A stretch of 64,000 nucleotides of DNA, taken from Caenicola sp034331105 (GTDB taxonomy: Bacteria > Synergistota > Synergistia > Synergistales > Synergistaceae). The notes beneath the pieces are model-generated. The model did no database searches, was not told the DNA's origin, and saw nothing but the letters and a program-made list of their open reading frames with translations. Shown piece after piece: positions 41,331 to 50,035 of the stretch (the stretch's first letter is position 1; the number at the start of each line of letters is the position of its first letter). A program made the translations under genes and the position numbers. Where the stretch lies: the NCBI GenBank assembly GCA_034331105.1, contig JAXQGB010000011.1, forward strand, positions 405,446 to 469,445. The letters run 5' to 3'.

Positions 41331-41914
41331 TTCGCAGCCCCCCTAAAAAAATCACGAATTTCATTTTCCGTGAATTTACCGTGGGAAATAAGCTCCAATA
41401 ACTGAACAGTACTGTAAAAAAGCATCAGAGAGCCACTTACGGGGACAGACAAATATAGGACTGCTGCTGAAACTGGAAACGAAGTCGCAGTCTGTCCGGC
41501 ACTATATACATCAATGGTTTGCTGAGCTCCGTAAACGGTAAGGATATATACTGCCAATATCATAAAAACCTGGGCCATCAACTTAACTATAAATTGAGCT
41601 TTCCCCTTTATGTTGTTTACAAGTATGTCTACTCCGATATTCAAATGGGAATGGACAGCGCAGGCAGAGGCGAGCATAGTGCTCCAGATGAAGAGATATC
41701 TACCCATTTCTTCTGCCCATTGAAAAGAATGTGAGAAAAAAAACCTTGATATGACCTGCATACAAACAATAACCGACATAGCCGCAAATGTCACAATAGC
41801 AATAACAGAAGCAAATCTATCAAGTTTGTCTTCAATGAAATGTAGTCTCTTTAGGATAAGTTCCATGTTGAAACACAGCCTTTCGGTCAAAAATCCTTTA
41901 ATCTGTATAGTCAC
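41327..41914 (-). CDS. dctQ: TRAP transporter, small permease subunit (DctQ)
   Basis: Four-TM small subunit of the same TRAP system. Family marks are the RFFFSHSFQWAEEMGRYLFIW segment (quoted in part) and alternating hydrophobic spans. The start is uncertain: GTG 41914 gives 195 residues, while ATG 41866 (MELILKRLHFIEDKL) gives 179 and looks more like DctQ N-termini. Neither has a strong SD. Lies between dctP and dctM. Confidence 0.88.
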   Translation of the reverse strand: MTIQIKGFLTERLCFNMELILKRLHFIEDKLDRFASVIAIVTFAAMSVIVCMQVISRFFFSHSFQWAEEMGRYLFIWSTMLASACAVHSHLNIGVDILVNNIKGKAQFIVKLMAQVFMILAVYILTVYGAQQTIDVYSAGQTATSFPVSAAVLYLSVPVSGSLMLFYSTVQLLELISHGKFTENEIRDFFRGAAK

Positions 41915-41969
41915 GGACGGCCCTAACTATTCAGGACCGCCCATAACAAGGAACAAACTTTGTTGAAAA

Positions 41970-42989
41970 CTATTTTGTCTTGTTGATCTGATCTACTATC
42001 GGTTTCCAGTGTGGATATTTCTTAAAATAGTTTGCATATACAGGCTGAACAGCTTTTACCCATTCATCACGGTCTTTTGGATTTGTAACAGTAATTTTCT
42101 TTTCTTTTTCAAGTTTCTTGGTCAGTTCCATCTCAGTATTCCAGAACCATTCTCTCTGATACTTACCAGCTGCCACTGCTGCATCCTTTACGATCTTGCG
42201 TTCCTCTTCGTTTAGTCCATTCCAGAGTTTTTCGCTTGCAAGCACTACTCCTGAAGAATAGAAATGCTGGATCATGCAGACATAAGGCTGGATAGCAAGG
42301 TATCCGGCACTGTTGGCAACATAGACACCGTTATCCTGCCCGTTTACAAGACCTGTCTGGATACTGCTGTAGATTTCACCTGAAGGGATGGGAGTAGGAA
42401 CTGCTCCTAGTGCCTTGTACATATCTGCGTTCATGTCGTTCATCATTATGCGCAGTTTGAGCCCCTTCATATCTGCAATGGTTTTGATCGGACGCTTGTT
42501 GTTTGTAATTTCACGCCATCCATCTTCAGCAAATGCAAGCGCTTTGATATGCGAAGACTCGAACTGCTTAAGCAATTTTTCGCCTATTGGTCCCATGAGA
42601 ACTTTATTTACATGGTTTGTGTCACGGAAAAGAAATGGCATATCAAGGAGCATAACGTCTTTTACAAAGGCAGAAAGGCTTCCCGTTGATGTCCAAGCCA
42701 TGTCCAGATTGCCGGAACGGACCATCTCAGCAGCTTCTACTTCATCTGTAGTCATGTCGCCAGCGTAAATTTCAACTTTAATTTTTCCTTTACTGGCTTT
42801 ATCAACAAGATCCTTAAACTTTTGGGCACCTATATCGAAGTTGCTGTCAGGCGGAAGAACATGCGCAAGTTTTATGGTACGGGCCGTTACTGCCGCATCT
42901 GATACTGCCGGTGCGACCAAGCAGGAAAAACTTGCTATTACGATGGCAGATATGATTATAAGTGACGAATGGATACCTTTAACTTTCAT
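41970..42989 (-). CDS. dctP: TRAP transporter, periplasmic solute-binding subunit (DctP)
   Basis: Exported binding protein (339 residues) with an N-terminal signal peptide (hydrophobic LIIISAIVIASFSCLVAP, then AxA-like site). The DctP core shows KLAHVLPPDSNFDIGAQKF, MLDMPFLFRDTNHV, GLKLRIMMNDMNADMYKALGA (in part) with the carboxylate-binding Arg, and QTGLVNGQDNG. Gives the transporter its specificity, probably a carboxylate or amino-acid-like solute. SD AAAGGGGA. Confidence 0.93.
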   Translation of the reverse strand: MKVKGIHSSLIIISAIVIASFSCLVAPAVSDAAVTARTIKLAHVLPPDSNFDIGAQKFKDLVDKASKGKIKVEIYAGDMTTDEVEAAEMVRSGNLDMAWTSTGSLSAFVKDVMLLDMPFLFRDTNHVNKVLMGPIGEKLLKQFESSHIKALAFAEDGWREITNNKRPIKTIADMKGLKLRIMMNDMNADMYKALGAVPTPIPSGEIYSSIQTGLVNGQDNGVYVANSAGYLAIQPYVCMIQHFYSSGVVLASEKLWNGLNEEERKIVKDAAVAAGKYQREWFWNTEMELTKKLEKEKKITVTNPKDRDEWVKAVQPVYANYFKKYPHWKPIVDQINKTK

Positions 42990-43102
42990 TTTAACGATCC
43001 CCTTTGCTTTTCAGTGTATGTTTCTAAGACTTTTTACTTTCTCAGTACAAAATATAAAATTTTATTGCCGTGGTATCCCCCTCTCTTAACTGAATTTATT
43101 AT

Positions 43103-44116
43103 TTAAATCAGAAAACCCTCACTCAATGGATCTTCAGGATCAAGTACGAGTTGGTTAAAGCCTGTGATCCATGCTGGCCCTGCAATTCTGGGGATTATGC
43201 CCTTAATGCCACCAATTTCTGTCAATCCGTCTATTGATCCGTAAAATGTAGTATCTAGTATGCTGCTGTTAACTAATGTCTCTTCAGGAGCCATCTGGCC
43301 ACGTCCATAAAGAAGTGCCATTCTGGCTGACGTTCCTGTTCCACACGGAGAACGGTCAATTGCAGAATCTGCAAATACACATGTCTCTTTGGATTTCCAG
43401 CCGGTACTTATCTTTTCTGAAGGTCCGGTAACAATGACTCCGTATATGCCTTTTATCCCTGGATTTTCTGGATGTACCACATTTAATTCCCTGTTACCCC
43501 AATCCTTCAGCCACATCGAATGCTTTGCTATCAAAGAGCCATGTTCGGGTATTACTTCGAGTCCCAGATCTTCTGCTTCGACAAAAATGTAGAATCCTCC
43601 ACCAAAAGAGACTGCAACTTTAACTTTGCCTATATTTGGGATATCGACCTCAATGTTGTCTTTGTAAAGAAAGGAAGGAACATTTTGAAAAGAAACTTCT
43701 TTAACTCTTCCGTTTTCTACGATCGCTCTTGCTGTTACGCGTCCGGCAGGAGCATCTATTTTGACTGTGTTTTCTCCTTCTGTGACAGGAATTACACCCG
43801 TCTCAACAAGTACTTTTACTACACCAATGGTTCCATGACCACACATGGTGGCCTGTCCCGTAGTGTGAGTATATAAAACTCCGACGTGTCCATCGTCAGT
43901 CACGGGAGGAGTAAGGATCGCGCCAAACATGTCCTTGTGGCCTCTTGGTTCGCGCATCAGGAAATTCCTGACTCCGTTCAAGTTCTCATCAAACCATTTC
44001 ATTTTATCGAGCATTGTTGTGCCTGGAATTTTAGGAAGACCTGAAACCACAACTCTTACCGGTTCACCAGCCGTATGAGCATCAACTGCATTGATGGATC
44101 TGATAAATTGCATCAT
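43103..44116 (-). CDS. Proline racemase / hydroxyproline epimerase family protein 2
   Basis: A canonical member with both catalytic motifs intact: ATMCGHGTIG and DRSPCGTGTSARMA. N-terminus SINAVDAHTAGEPVRVV is typical. It resembles its operon partner at 37888 only at family level, so the two may act on different isomers or substrates. I choose ATG 44116 because GAGGTG lies seven bases before. An in-frame start at 44134 would include the SD. First gene of the operon, directly behind the operator of the second GntR regulator. Confidence 0.88.
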   Translation of the reverse strand: MMQFIRSINAVDAHTAGEPVRVVVSGLPKIPGTTMLDKMKWFDENLNGVRNFLMREPRGHKDMFGAILTPPVTDDGHVGVLYTHTTGQATMCGHGTIGVVKVLVETGVIPVTEGENTVKIDAPAGRVTARAIVENGRVKEVSFQNVPSFLYKDNIEVDIPNIGKVKVAVSFGGGFYIFVEAEDLGLEVIPEHGSLIAKHSMWLKDWGNRELNVVHPENPGIKGIYGVIVTGPSEKISTGWKSKETCVFADSAIDRSPCGTGTSARMALLYGRGQMAPEETLVNSSILDTTFYGSIDGLTEIGGIKGIIPRIAGPAWITGFNQLVLDPEDPLSEGFLI

Positions 44117-44141
44117 AAAAAAGCACCTCGTCATGGTATAC

Positions 44142-44168
44142 TTCTGATGTCTGGTTAGCAGATATCAG
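44142..44168. promoter_or_regulatory. Operator of the racemase/TRAP operon
   Basis: Inverted repeat with arms TCTGATGTCTG (44142-44152) and CAGATATCAGA (44158-44168) around a 5-base centre. Ten of eleven positions pair. It sits at the expected transcription start of the operon, so a bound GntR protein would block initiation. Confidence 0.6.
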
Positions 44169-44175
44169 ATAAGTA

Positions 44176-44203
44176 GATTTTATATTCTATAGATATTTTG
44201 TCA
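44176..44203 (-). promoter_or_regulatory. Promoter of the racemase/TRAP operon
   Basis: Minus strand: perfect -35 TTGACA (44198-44203), 16-base spacer, -10 TAAAAT (44176-44181). The operator begins about eight bases downstream. Confidence 0.7.
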
Positions 44204-44401
44204 AGCAGTTAAAATTAATCAATTAAGGAAAATTTTATTTGGAATAATTATCAATTGAATAATTTGAAGGTCAGTACTTTGATTTTTTAATAAAAATAAG
44301 GTTTTTAGAATTTGTTTATAGTAGAATATATACAGTTGAAACTTTGTAATTCTTGCTGTGCCCCTCAATTTACATTGCAAAATTAACGATCAGGAGATGT
44401 C

Positions 44402-45103
44402 TTGGAAATGAACTTAAAAAGAGAAAACACGCTGTCTCAGTTAGTTCTTGAAAATATTCAAAACTCTATCCGGGATGGAGAGTTCAAGCCAGGGGAATGC
44501 TTGCCTTCTGAGCGCGAGTTGGCTGAAAGATATGGCGTCGGCAAATCAAGCATACGTGAAGCGATCAAGATGCTGCAGGTGTTGGGTGTAGCTGAGTCTT
44601 CACAGGGAAAAGGCACTTATTTGAGGGAAACTCTGGGCACTCAGATTTTAAGACCACTCTTGCTAGATATGATGCTTCAACGTTCAAACGCAGAGGAATT
44701 GTATGAATTCAGGGTGATTTTTGACATTGCTGCTTTAAAACTTGCCATAACTAAAGCAACTGAAGATGAGAAACATATCATTCGTCAGAAATTCCATGAA
44801 TATAAAACCCTTTCTGAAGCTCATATACCGGCGGCAGACCAGGCAGACCAGGAATTTCACAAGATAATACTTAATGCGACTAGGAACCAATTTATTATCA
44901 AGATGGGAACACTTGTTATGGAATTATGCCGGCCATATTCTAAAAAGGGCAATGATGTCCTGGACAAAACGGTAATGGATAATCACGAAAAAATGATGGA
45001 GATATTTTGCTCAGGTGATACAACCAATATTGAAGATGTAATAAGAAATTCCCTGATCGTATTCCGTCATATATTGGACAATGGATTAAACAAAGATATC
45101 TAA
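44402..45103 (+). CDS. GntR family transcriptional regulator, FCD subfamily
   Basis: Winged-helix N-terminus (LVLENIQNSIRDGEFKPGE, LPSERELAERYGVGKSSIREA, MLQVLGVAESSQGKGTYL) and FCD ligand-binding domain (YEFRVIFDIAALKLAI, ADQEFHKIILNATRNQF, NHEKMMEIFCSGD). The start is TTG 44402 (AGGAG six bases before) or ATG 44408. Divergent from the racemase/TRAP operon with a strong operator between, so it is most likely the local repressor, responding to the amino acid or its breakdown product. A good terminator follows. Confidence 0.9.
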   Translation: MEMNLKRENTLSQLVLENIQNSIRDGEFKPGECLPSERELAERYGVGKSSIREAIKMLQVLGVAESSQGKGTYLRETLGTQILRPLLLDMMLQRSNAEELYEFRVIFDIAALKLAITKATEDEKHIIRQKFHEYKTLSEAHIPAADQADQEFHKIILNATRNQFIIKMGTLVMELCRPYSKKGNDVLDKTVMDNHEKMMEIFCSGDTTNIEDVIRNSLIVFRHILDNGLNKDI

Positions 45104-45134
45104 ACAAATTTACTTAAAATCAAACAGAAAAATC

Positions 45135-45166
45135 AAGCGGCTTGCCAAAAGGCAGGCCGCTTTTTT
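45135..45166 (+). terminator. Terminator of the second GntR gene
   Basis: Stem AAGCGGC-TGCC/GGCA-GCCGCTT with an AAAA loop and six T's. Confidence 0.85.
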
Positions 45167-45204
45167 CATGATCTGGTTTGGAAAGGAAACCTAGATACAC
45201 AGCG

Positions 45205-45399
45205 TCAAGAGTAATATTGCGTTACCAAACTCCGCCGGTCAGTATGTGTGCCTGCTCCTCCGACATTGTATGCAGCTATAAAAGAATCATTGTTCGGATA
45301 GAAACCTCCTTCAATACAAACAACCTCACCGATGGTAATTTTAGTTAGGCCGTTTCCCAAGAAAGCTCTGAAGTGTGTACGGGTAATACGTTTCTTTGA
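45205..45399 (-). other. 64-codon open frame in phase behind the nitrilase stop
   Basis: Directly after the nitrilase TGA (45400-45402) the same frame stays open for 64 codons to a TGA at 45205. The conceptual peptide (SKKRITRTHFRAF..., ending RRSLVTQYYS) is compositionally protein-like, with segments such as YNVGGAGTHTDRRS, but I do not recognise it and there is no ATG or SD. It could be a remnant of a gene, a C-terminal extension lost by a stop, or chance. The rest of the 45167-45399 gap shows nothing else. Confidence 0.25.
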
Positions 45400-46251
45400 T
45401 CAAGTGTTTAAAATATACTTTTTATAGACGTCTAAACGCTCATTTTGCAACAGCGGTCTCATCTCCCTGACCCTGCGAAGATAGGCCTTGTCGATCTCCA
45501 CATCCATGACAACCTCTTCAAAAAGCGGAAGTTGTGCCACAATGTCACCGTTCGGATCCACAACGTGGGAACCTCCGAAGTAGATCGAAGCAGGCGAGGC
45601 TGCCTGGTTGCAGCAGACAACATAGCTTGTCTGAGAAAATGCTGTTCCCCGGGTCAGTTTTTTCCAGTTAGAAAAACATTTTTCTCCGTCTGTCCTGTCC
45701 AAAACTGTGGCTGCAGAGGGATAAAAGATGACTTCCGCTCCAAGTTTTGCCGCGAAGATGGCATTCGTCATGTGCCACAGGTCTTCGCATACGAACATCC
45801 CCGCCTTGCAGCAGGGGGCTTCCGCGACCGTGACTTCATCGCCTTCGCTGAATGTAAGGTGTTCCGTGTACTGTGCATAATTGCAGAGGTTTATCTTCCT
45901 GTGCAGGGCGAGACTCTTTCCTCCGGAAAAGTATTGGAGGGCAATATAAGGCTTCTTGCCGAGCTGTTCGAAAAGAGGATAACTTATAAGGATATCGCAG
46001 CCGCTATCGCGGGTCTTATCAGAAATAACAGGAAGGGCTTTTTCAACCTCCCTCTTAAGCCTTTCCGCTCCTGTCTCAGTCGATATAGCCTCTTTGATCT
46101 CATAACCGGAAAGGTAAAGTTCCGGAAGCACAAGGATCGAGCTCCCCCGTTTCCCGCAATCGCCGAGCAGCGACAACGCCCTTTTCATATTCTTTTCAAC
46201 ATCCAGTACAACAGGCGCGACCTGCGCCAAGGTTATCCTGAAACTCTCCAT
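45400..46251 (-). CDS. Carbon-nitrogen hydrolase (nitrilase superfamily)
   Basis: A nitrilase-fold amidase of 283 residues with the catalytic Glu-Lys-Cys triad: LPELYLSGYEI (Glu), LHRKINLCNY (Lys), and GMFVCEDLWH (Cys). Second-glutamate region QYTEHLTFSEGDE also fits. Such enzymes cleave amides, carbamoyl groups or deaminated glutathione. The substrate is unclear. SD AGGTGA before ATG 46251. Single gene. Its frame continues open after the stop (see 45205-45399). Confidence 0.88.
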   Translation of the reverse strand: MESFRITLAQVAPVVLDVEKNMKRALSLLGDCGKRGSSILVLPELYLSGYEIKEAISTETGAERLKREVEKALPVISDKTRDSGCDILISYPLFEQLGKKPYIALQYFSGGKSLALHRKINLCNYAQYTEHLTFSEGDEVTVAEAPCCKAGMFVCEDLWHMTNAIFAAKLGAEVIFYPSAATVLDRTDGEKCFSNWKKLTRGTAFSQTSYVVCCNQAASPASIYFGGSHVVDPNGDIVAQLPLFEEVVMDVEIDKAYLRRVREMRPLLQNERLDVYKKYILNT

Positions 46252-46498
46252 TTTTTATCACCTGATTTTTTAAAATAGGCCTATCTCACCCAAATTATAC
46301 GTGCAAAGTACTGATATAAAATAATGCAATATATCAGACAATTATAAGAGTGCTATATTTCATAAGTTTTTTATGATCCTCTGCAACAGCGTTGCCATCA
46401 ACGCACCAAAATAAACAAAAGCCATTGTTTGCCAAACGTTCATAATCGACGGACAACTCGTTTTACCAAGACAATAATACAATAGGAGGAATAAAATA

Positions 46499-48415
46499 AT
46501 GTTGAAAAATGTATTCAGTCCTATCAACATCAAAGGGAAAACCATGAAGAACCGCCTGGCGGTATCTCCAATGGTAACGAACTATTGCAACGAGGACGGA
46601 ACATGTACCGAAATGTTTTCGGCGTATCATGAAGCAAAAGCCAAGGGCGGCTTCGGGATGATAATTACGGAAGATTTTGCTGTCCGGCCTCGCGGAAAAG
46701 GGTTCAAACATCTGCCCGGACTGTGGAACGATGAGCAGATCCCAGGCTTCAGGGAATTCACGAAAAGGATCCACAAGCACGATACTGTTTTGATCGCACA
46801 GATATACCATGCAGGCAGACAGTCCAGCAAGATGGTACTTGGCGAGGCACCCCAGGCACCTTCCGCAATTCCGTGCCCATTCAGTCCGGATATGCCTGAA
46901 GAACTGAGTATCGAGGATATTAAGAAAATCATAACAGAATTCGGAGATTGTGCGCGAAGGGCTGAAGAAGCGGGCTTTGACGGAATAGAAGTACACGGAG
47001 CCCATGGATATCTGATCTCACAGTTCATGTCCTCCTATACCAACAAGCGTACAGATGAGTACGGAGGTTCTCTCCAGAACCGCATACGTTTTGCAGTAGA
47101 GATAGTAAAAGATATCCGCTCAAAGGTCAGCAAGGATTTTATCCTCGGTTACCGTATCTCTGCAGATGAACATGTCACAGGCGGAAGGAATATCGGGGAC
47201 ACGCTGACCATAGTCCCATACCTTGAAGATGCCGGCATTGACTATATACACGTTTCAGCCGGAGTCTACCGCTCCTTTGACGATATCATCCCCTCACAGT
47301 ACCGCGGCCACTCATGGAACACTGACGCTGCAGGAGAGGTAAAAAAAATAACTAAACTTCCTGTCATATCAGTAGGCAGGATCAACGACCCGAGGCTGGC
47401 AGAAACGATCATTGCTTCCGGCAAGTCAGACATTGTTGCGATGGGACGTCAGTCACTTACCGATCCGGAGACACCCAACAAGGCAAAAGAGGGTCGTTTT
47501 GACGAGATCCGCAACTGTATCGCATGCCATCACGGATGTGTAAAAAACCTTCTTAACAACGTTCCGATCCAGTGTATCCTGAACCCGACCCTGGGCAGGG
47601 AGAGCGAAGTAGCTCTTGAAAAGACAACGGCACCCAAAAATATAATGGTCATAGGTTCAGGTCCTGCCGGACTTGAGGCAGCGATCACAGCGGCCTCGCG
47701 CGGACACAGGGTAAAGGTTTTCGAGAAGAATCGCTGGGCCGGCGGCCAGTTCCGCATTGGTGCAGTACCACCCGGAAAAGGAGAAATGATAAACTACATC
47801 AACTGGCAGCTCAATGAGCTTGAAAAACTGAACGTACCTGTCCTGATGGAGACCGAAGTCACCCCGGAACTTGTGAAAAATGAAAATCCGGATGTCATTT
47901 TCGCCGCCACGGGAGCAGAGCCCATCATTCCCAACATACCCGGGATCGACAGGCCCAACGTAGTATCTGCACATGATGTGCTGGCAGGCAATGTAAATAC
48001 AGGCAACAGCATAGTTGTAGTGGGCGGGGGCTGCGTAGGAGCAGAAACGGCAAACCAGCTTGCAAACTACTTAAAGGGCGTCACCATCATCGAAATGCTG
48101 GACGCTATAGCAGGCGATGAAATAGTGGTCCCGCGCTGGGATCTTCTGGAAGATCTTGAAAAGAACAAAGTAAGGATCTGCACAAAGACCACGGTCGACG
48201 AGATCACAGATGCAGGAGTGAAGGTGTCCGGTGCCGTAAATGAAGTGATCCCATGCGACACAGTTGTCCTTGCTGTTGGGGCAAAACCGGTGCTGGGGCT
48301 TGCAGATGCACTGAAAAAAGACGGTTTTGACGTCCGCGTCATTGGAGACGCTGCAAAGGTTGGTCTGGGCGGAGAAGCCATAATGGAAGGCTTTGAGGTC
48401 GGAAGGACCATCTAA
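46499..48415 (+). CDS. NADH:flavin oxidoreductase / 2,4-dienoyl-CoA reductase type enzyme
   Basis: A 638-residue three-domain flavoprotein like FadH, BaiCD/BaiH and trimethylamine dehydrogenase. Old-Yellow-Enzyme TIM barrel (residues 1-340; YHAGRQSS, GAHGYLISQFMS), 4Fe-4S cysteines CIACHHGC and CILNP near 345, then FAD- and NAD(P)-binding domains (VIGSGPAGLEAAITAASRGH, VVVGGGCVGAETANQLA). It reduces enone/dienoyl substrates with NAD(P)H. The exact substrate is open. Strong SD AGGAGG. Single gene closed by a strong terminator. Confidence 0.92.
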   Translation: MLKNVFSPINIKGKTMKNRLAVSPMVTNYCNEDGTCTEMFSAYHEAKAKGGFGMIITEDFAVRPRGKGFKHLPGLWNDEQIPGFREFTKRIHKHDTVLIAQIYHAGRQSSKMVLGEAPQAPSAIPCPFSPDMPEELSIEDIKKIITEFGDCARRAEEAGFDGIEVHGAHGYLISQFMSSYTNKRTDEYGGSLQNRIRFAVEIVKDIRSKVSKDFILGYRISADEHVTGGRNIGDTLTIVPYLEDAGIDYIHVSAGVYRSFDDIIPSQYRGHSWNTDAAGEVKKITKLPVISVGRINDPRLAETIIASGKSDIVAMGRQSLTDPETPNKAKEGRFDEIRNCIACHHGCVKNLLNNVPIQCILNPTLGRESEVALEKTTAPKNIMVIGSGPAGLEAAITAASRGHRVKVFEKNRWAGGQFRIGAVPPGKGEMINYINWQLNELEKLNVPVLMETEVTPELVKNENPDVIFAATGAEPIIPNIPGIDRPNVVSAHDVLAGNVNTGNSIVVVGGGCVGAETANQLANYLKGVTIIEMLDAIAGDEIVVPRWDLLEDLEKNKVRICTKTTVDEITDAGVKVSGAVNEVIPCDTVVLAVGAKPVLGLADALKKDGFDVRVIGDAAKVGLGGEAIMEGFEVGRTI

Positions 48416-48446
48416 AACAGAGCAAAAAACAAGCTGCTCAATTGTT

Positions 48447-48484
48447 GCTGCCTCTCTCCGTAAAGAGGGAGGCAGCTTTTTATT
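48447..48484 (+). terminator. Terminator of the OYE-type gene
   Basis: Stem GCTGCCTC/GAGGCAGC with additional CT/AG pairs inside and a run of T's from 48477. Confidence 0.85.
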
Positions 48485-48546
48485 TTGTTTTTAGAAAAAG
48501 ATCCGGGGACAGGTTTGTACCCTTTTGGGGATGATGACACCTTAAT

Positions 48547-49704
48547 TTAAACGCTTGGGCCGATGCGGGTTATCCCGGTCTCTGTATGGCCAAGGATCTC
48601 CGAAGAGGTCTGCTCGCCGGAGATGACTGACAAAAGCTTTTTAAAAAGCTTTTCCCCTGCGCTCTCAAGCGACTCCTTCCCCAGTGTTATCGGACTTGCG
48701 TCAAAGTCAATATTCTCCTTCATCCACTCAGCTACGTTCGGGTTACCCGTGATCTTTATCACAGGCGCGATCGGGGCCCCAACAGGGGTGCCCCTCCCAG
48801 TTGTAAAGAGAATGACCTGAGATCCTCCCGCAAGCATACCCGTCACGGACTCGACATCAAAGCCCGGAGTATCCATTATCACCAAGCCGTTTGATTTCGG
48901 GATCTCGCCATAACGGACGACCTCCATCACTTTCGATGAACCCGCCTTTGTAAGGCAGCCCATCGACTTTTCCTCTATCGAAGAAAGTCCTCCCTCGATG
49001 TTTCCCGGTGTGGGATTAGTCCCTCGAAGGTCCACATGCATCGCATTGGCGCTCTTTTCAACATCATTTACTATTTCTCTTACTTTTTTCCCGACCTCGG
49101 GATCGACTGCCCGGCCGGAGAGGATATGCTCGGCCCCTATCATTTCAGGGGTCTCGGAGAGCATTGCAGTCGCCCCAAGGCTTATCAGCCTGTCAGAGAC
49201 CCAGCCTACCAGGGGGTTGGCGCTGATCCCCGAAGTAGCATCAGATCCTCCGCACTCAAGTGCGACCACCAGATCCTTGATGTCTGCTTCTTCCCTTTTC
49301 TGAGACAGGCATTTCTCAGCCATTCCTTTTATTATCTCTATCCCTGCATTTATCGTAGCTGTAGTCCCGCCGCATTCCTGTATCCTCACATGCGCGGCAG
49401 GACGGCCTGTTGTTTTGACATTCTCCACGATCCGCTCCGCTGAAGAACCCTCGCATCCCAGGCTTACTACAAGTACAGCTGCTATATTTGGGTTCTTAGC
49501 TATGCCGTCTAAAGTCCTCTGGGTCTGCTCTCCGTCGGCGCCAAGCTGGCCACATCCGTTGCCGTGCACAAAGAGCGCAGTTCCGGGAACCGCTTCCGAA
49601 ATCTTACGGGAGACATGGTTTGCACAGACAACTGAGGAAAGGACCAAAACATAATTGCGGACACCTACAGTTCCGTCAGCCCTTTTATATCCCATGAACT
49701 TCAT
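48547..49704 (-). CDS. UxaA family hydro-lyase, large (catalytic) subunit
   Basis: Large domain of the altronate/galactarate/sulfolactate dehydratase family (385 residues). Marks: YKRADGTVGVRNYVLVLSSVVCANHV (in part), HGNGCGQLG, VSLGCEGSS, ECGGSDATSGISANPLVG and FTTGRGTPVG. It dehydrates or desulfonates a sugar acid or hydroxy acid. The SAF subunit is separate here. In E. coli UxaA the two are fused. ATG 49704 overlaps the small-subunit gene by 4 bases. Substrate unknown. Confidence 0.88.
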   Translation of the reverse strand: MKFMGYKRADGTVGVRNYVLVLSSVVCANHVSRKISEAVPGTALFVHGNGCGQLGADGEQTQRTLDGIAKNPNIAAVLVVSLGCEGSSAERIVENVKTTGRPAAHVRIQECGGTTATINAGIEIIKGMAEKCLSQKREEADIKDLVVALECGGSDATSGISANPLVGWVSDRLISLGATAMLSETPEMIGAEHILSGRAVDPEVGKKVREIVNDVEKSANAMHVDLRGTNPTPGNIEGGLSSIEEKSMGCLTKAGSSKVMEVVRYGEIPKSNGLVIMDTPGFDVESVTGMLAGGSQVILFTTGRGTPVGAPIAPVIKITGNPNVAEWMKENIDFDASPITLGKESLESAGEKLFKKLLSVISGEQTSSEILGHTETGITRIGPSV

Positions 49705-49994
49705 TCCAGATCTCCCCTTCCTCTTCCGCCGACCATGTTATGGACGTGGACATGTTCGCCCGGCTCGATCATCCTGCTTGCATAACCGATAGTCTCGCCG
49801 TACTTTATTATCCTGTCGCCCTCGCCTATATCCCCTATCGCTATCTTGTGCCCCAACTTCAGAGAAGAGCATGAACGGAGACCTGAAGGAACGTCTTGTC
49901 CAATAAGTTCCTCATCTACAGTGATCTCTTTGATCAGTGTGACTACGTTGTCCTTAATATTTACCCTGAGGCAGTTGATGATCGCTTTTTTCAT
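49701..49994 (-). CDS. UxaA family hydro-lyase, small (SAF-domain) subunit
   Basis: A 97-residue SAF-domain protein that pairs with the large subunit. Family sequence: GLRSCSSLKLGHKIAIGDIGEGDRIIKYGETIGYA (in parts) and the final GEHVHVHNMVG, whose His residues probably take part in the active site. ATG 49994 is chosen since GGAGG lies seven bases before. The longer frame from 50030 lacks an SD. It follows the MFS transporter gene by about 40 bases. Confidence 0.88.
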   Translation of the reverse strand: MKKAIINCLRVNIKDNVVTLIKEITVDEELIGQDVPSGLRSCSSLKLGHKIAIGDIGEGDRIIKYGETIGYASRMIEPGEHVHVHNMVGGRGRGDLE

Positions 49995-50035
49995 TGTGTA
50001 TCCTCCGTTTGGAATATGAGTAGAATTCATTATAT

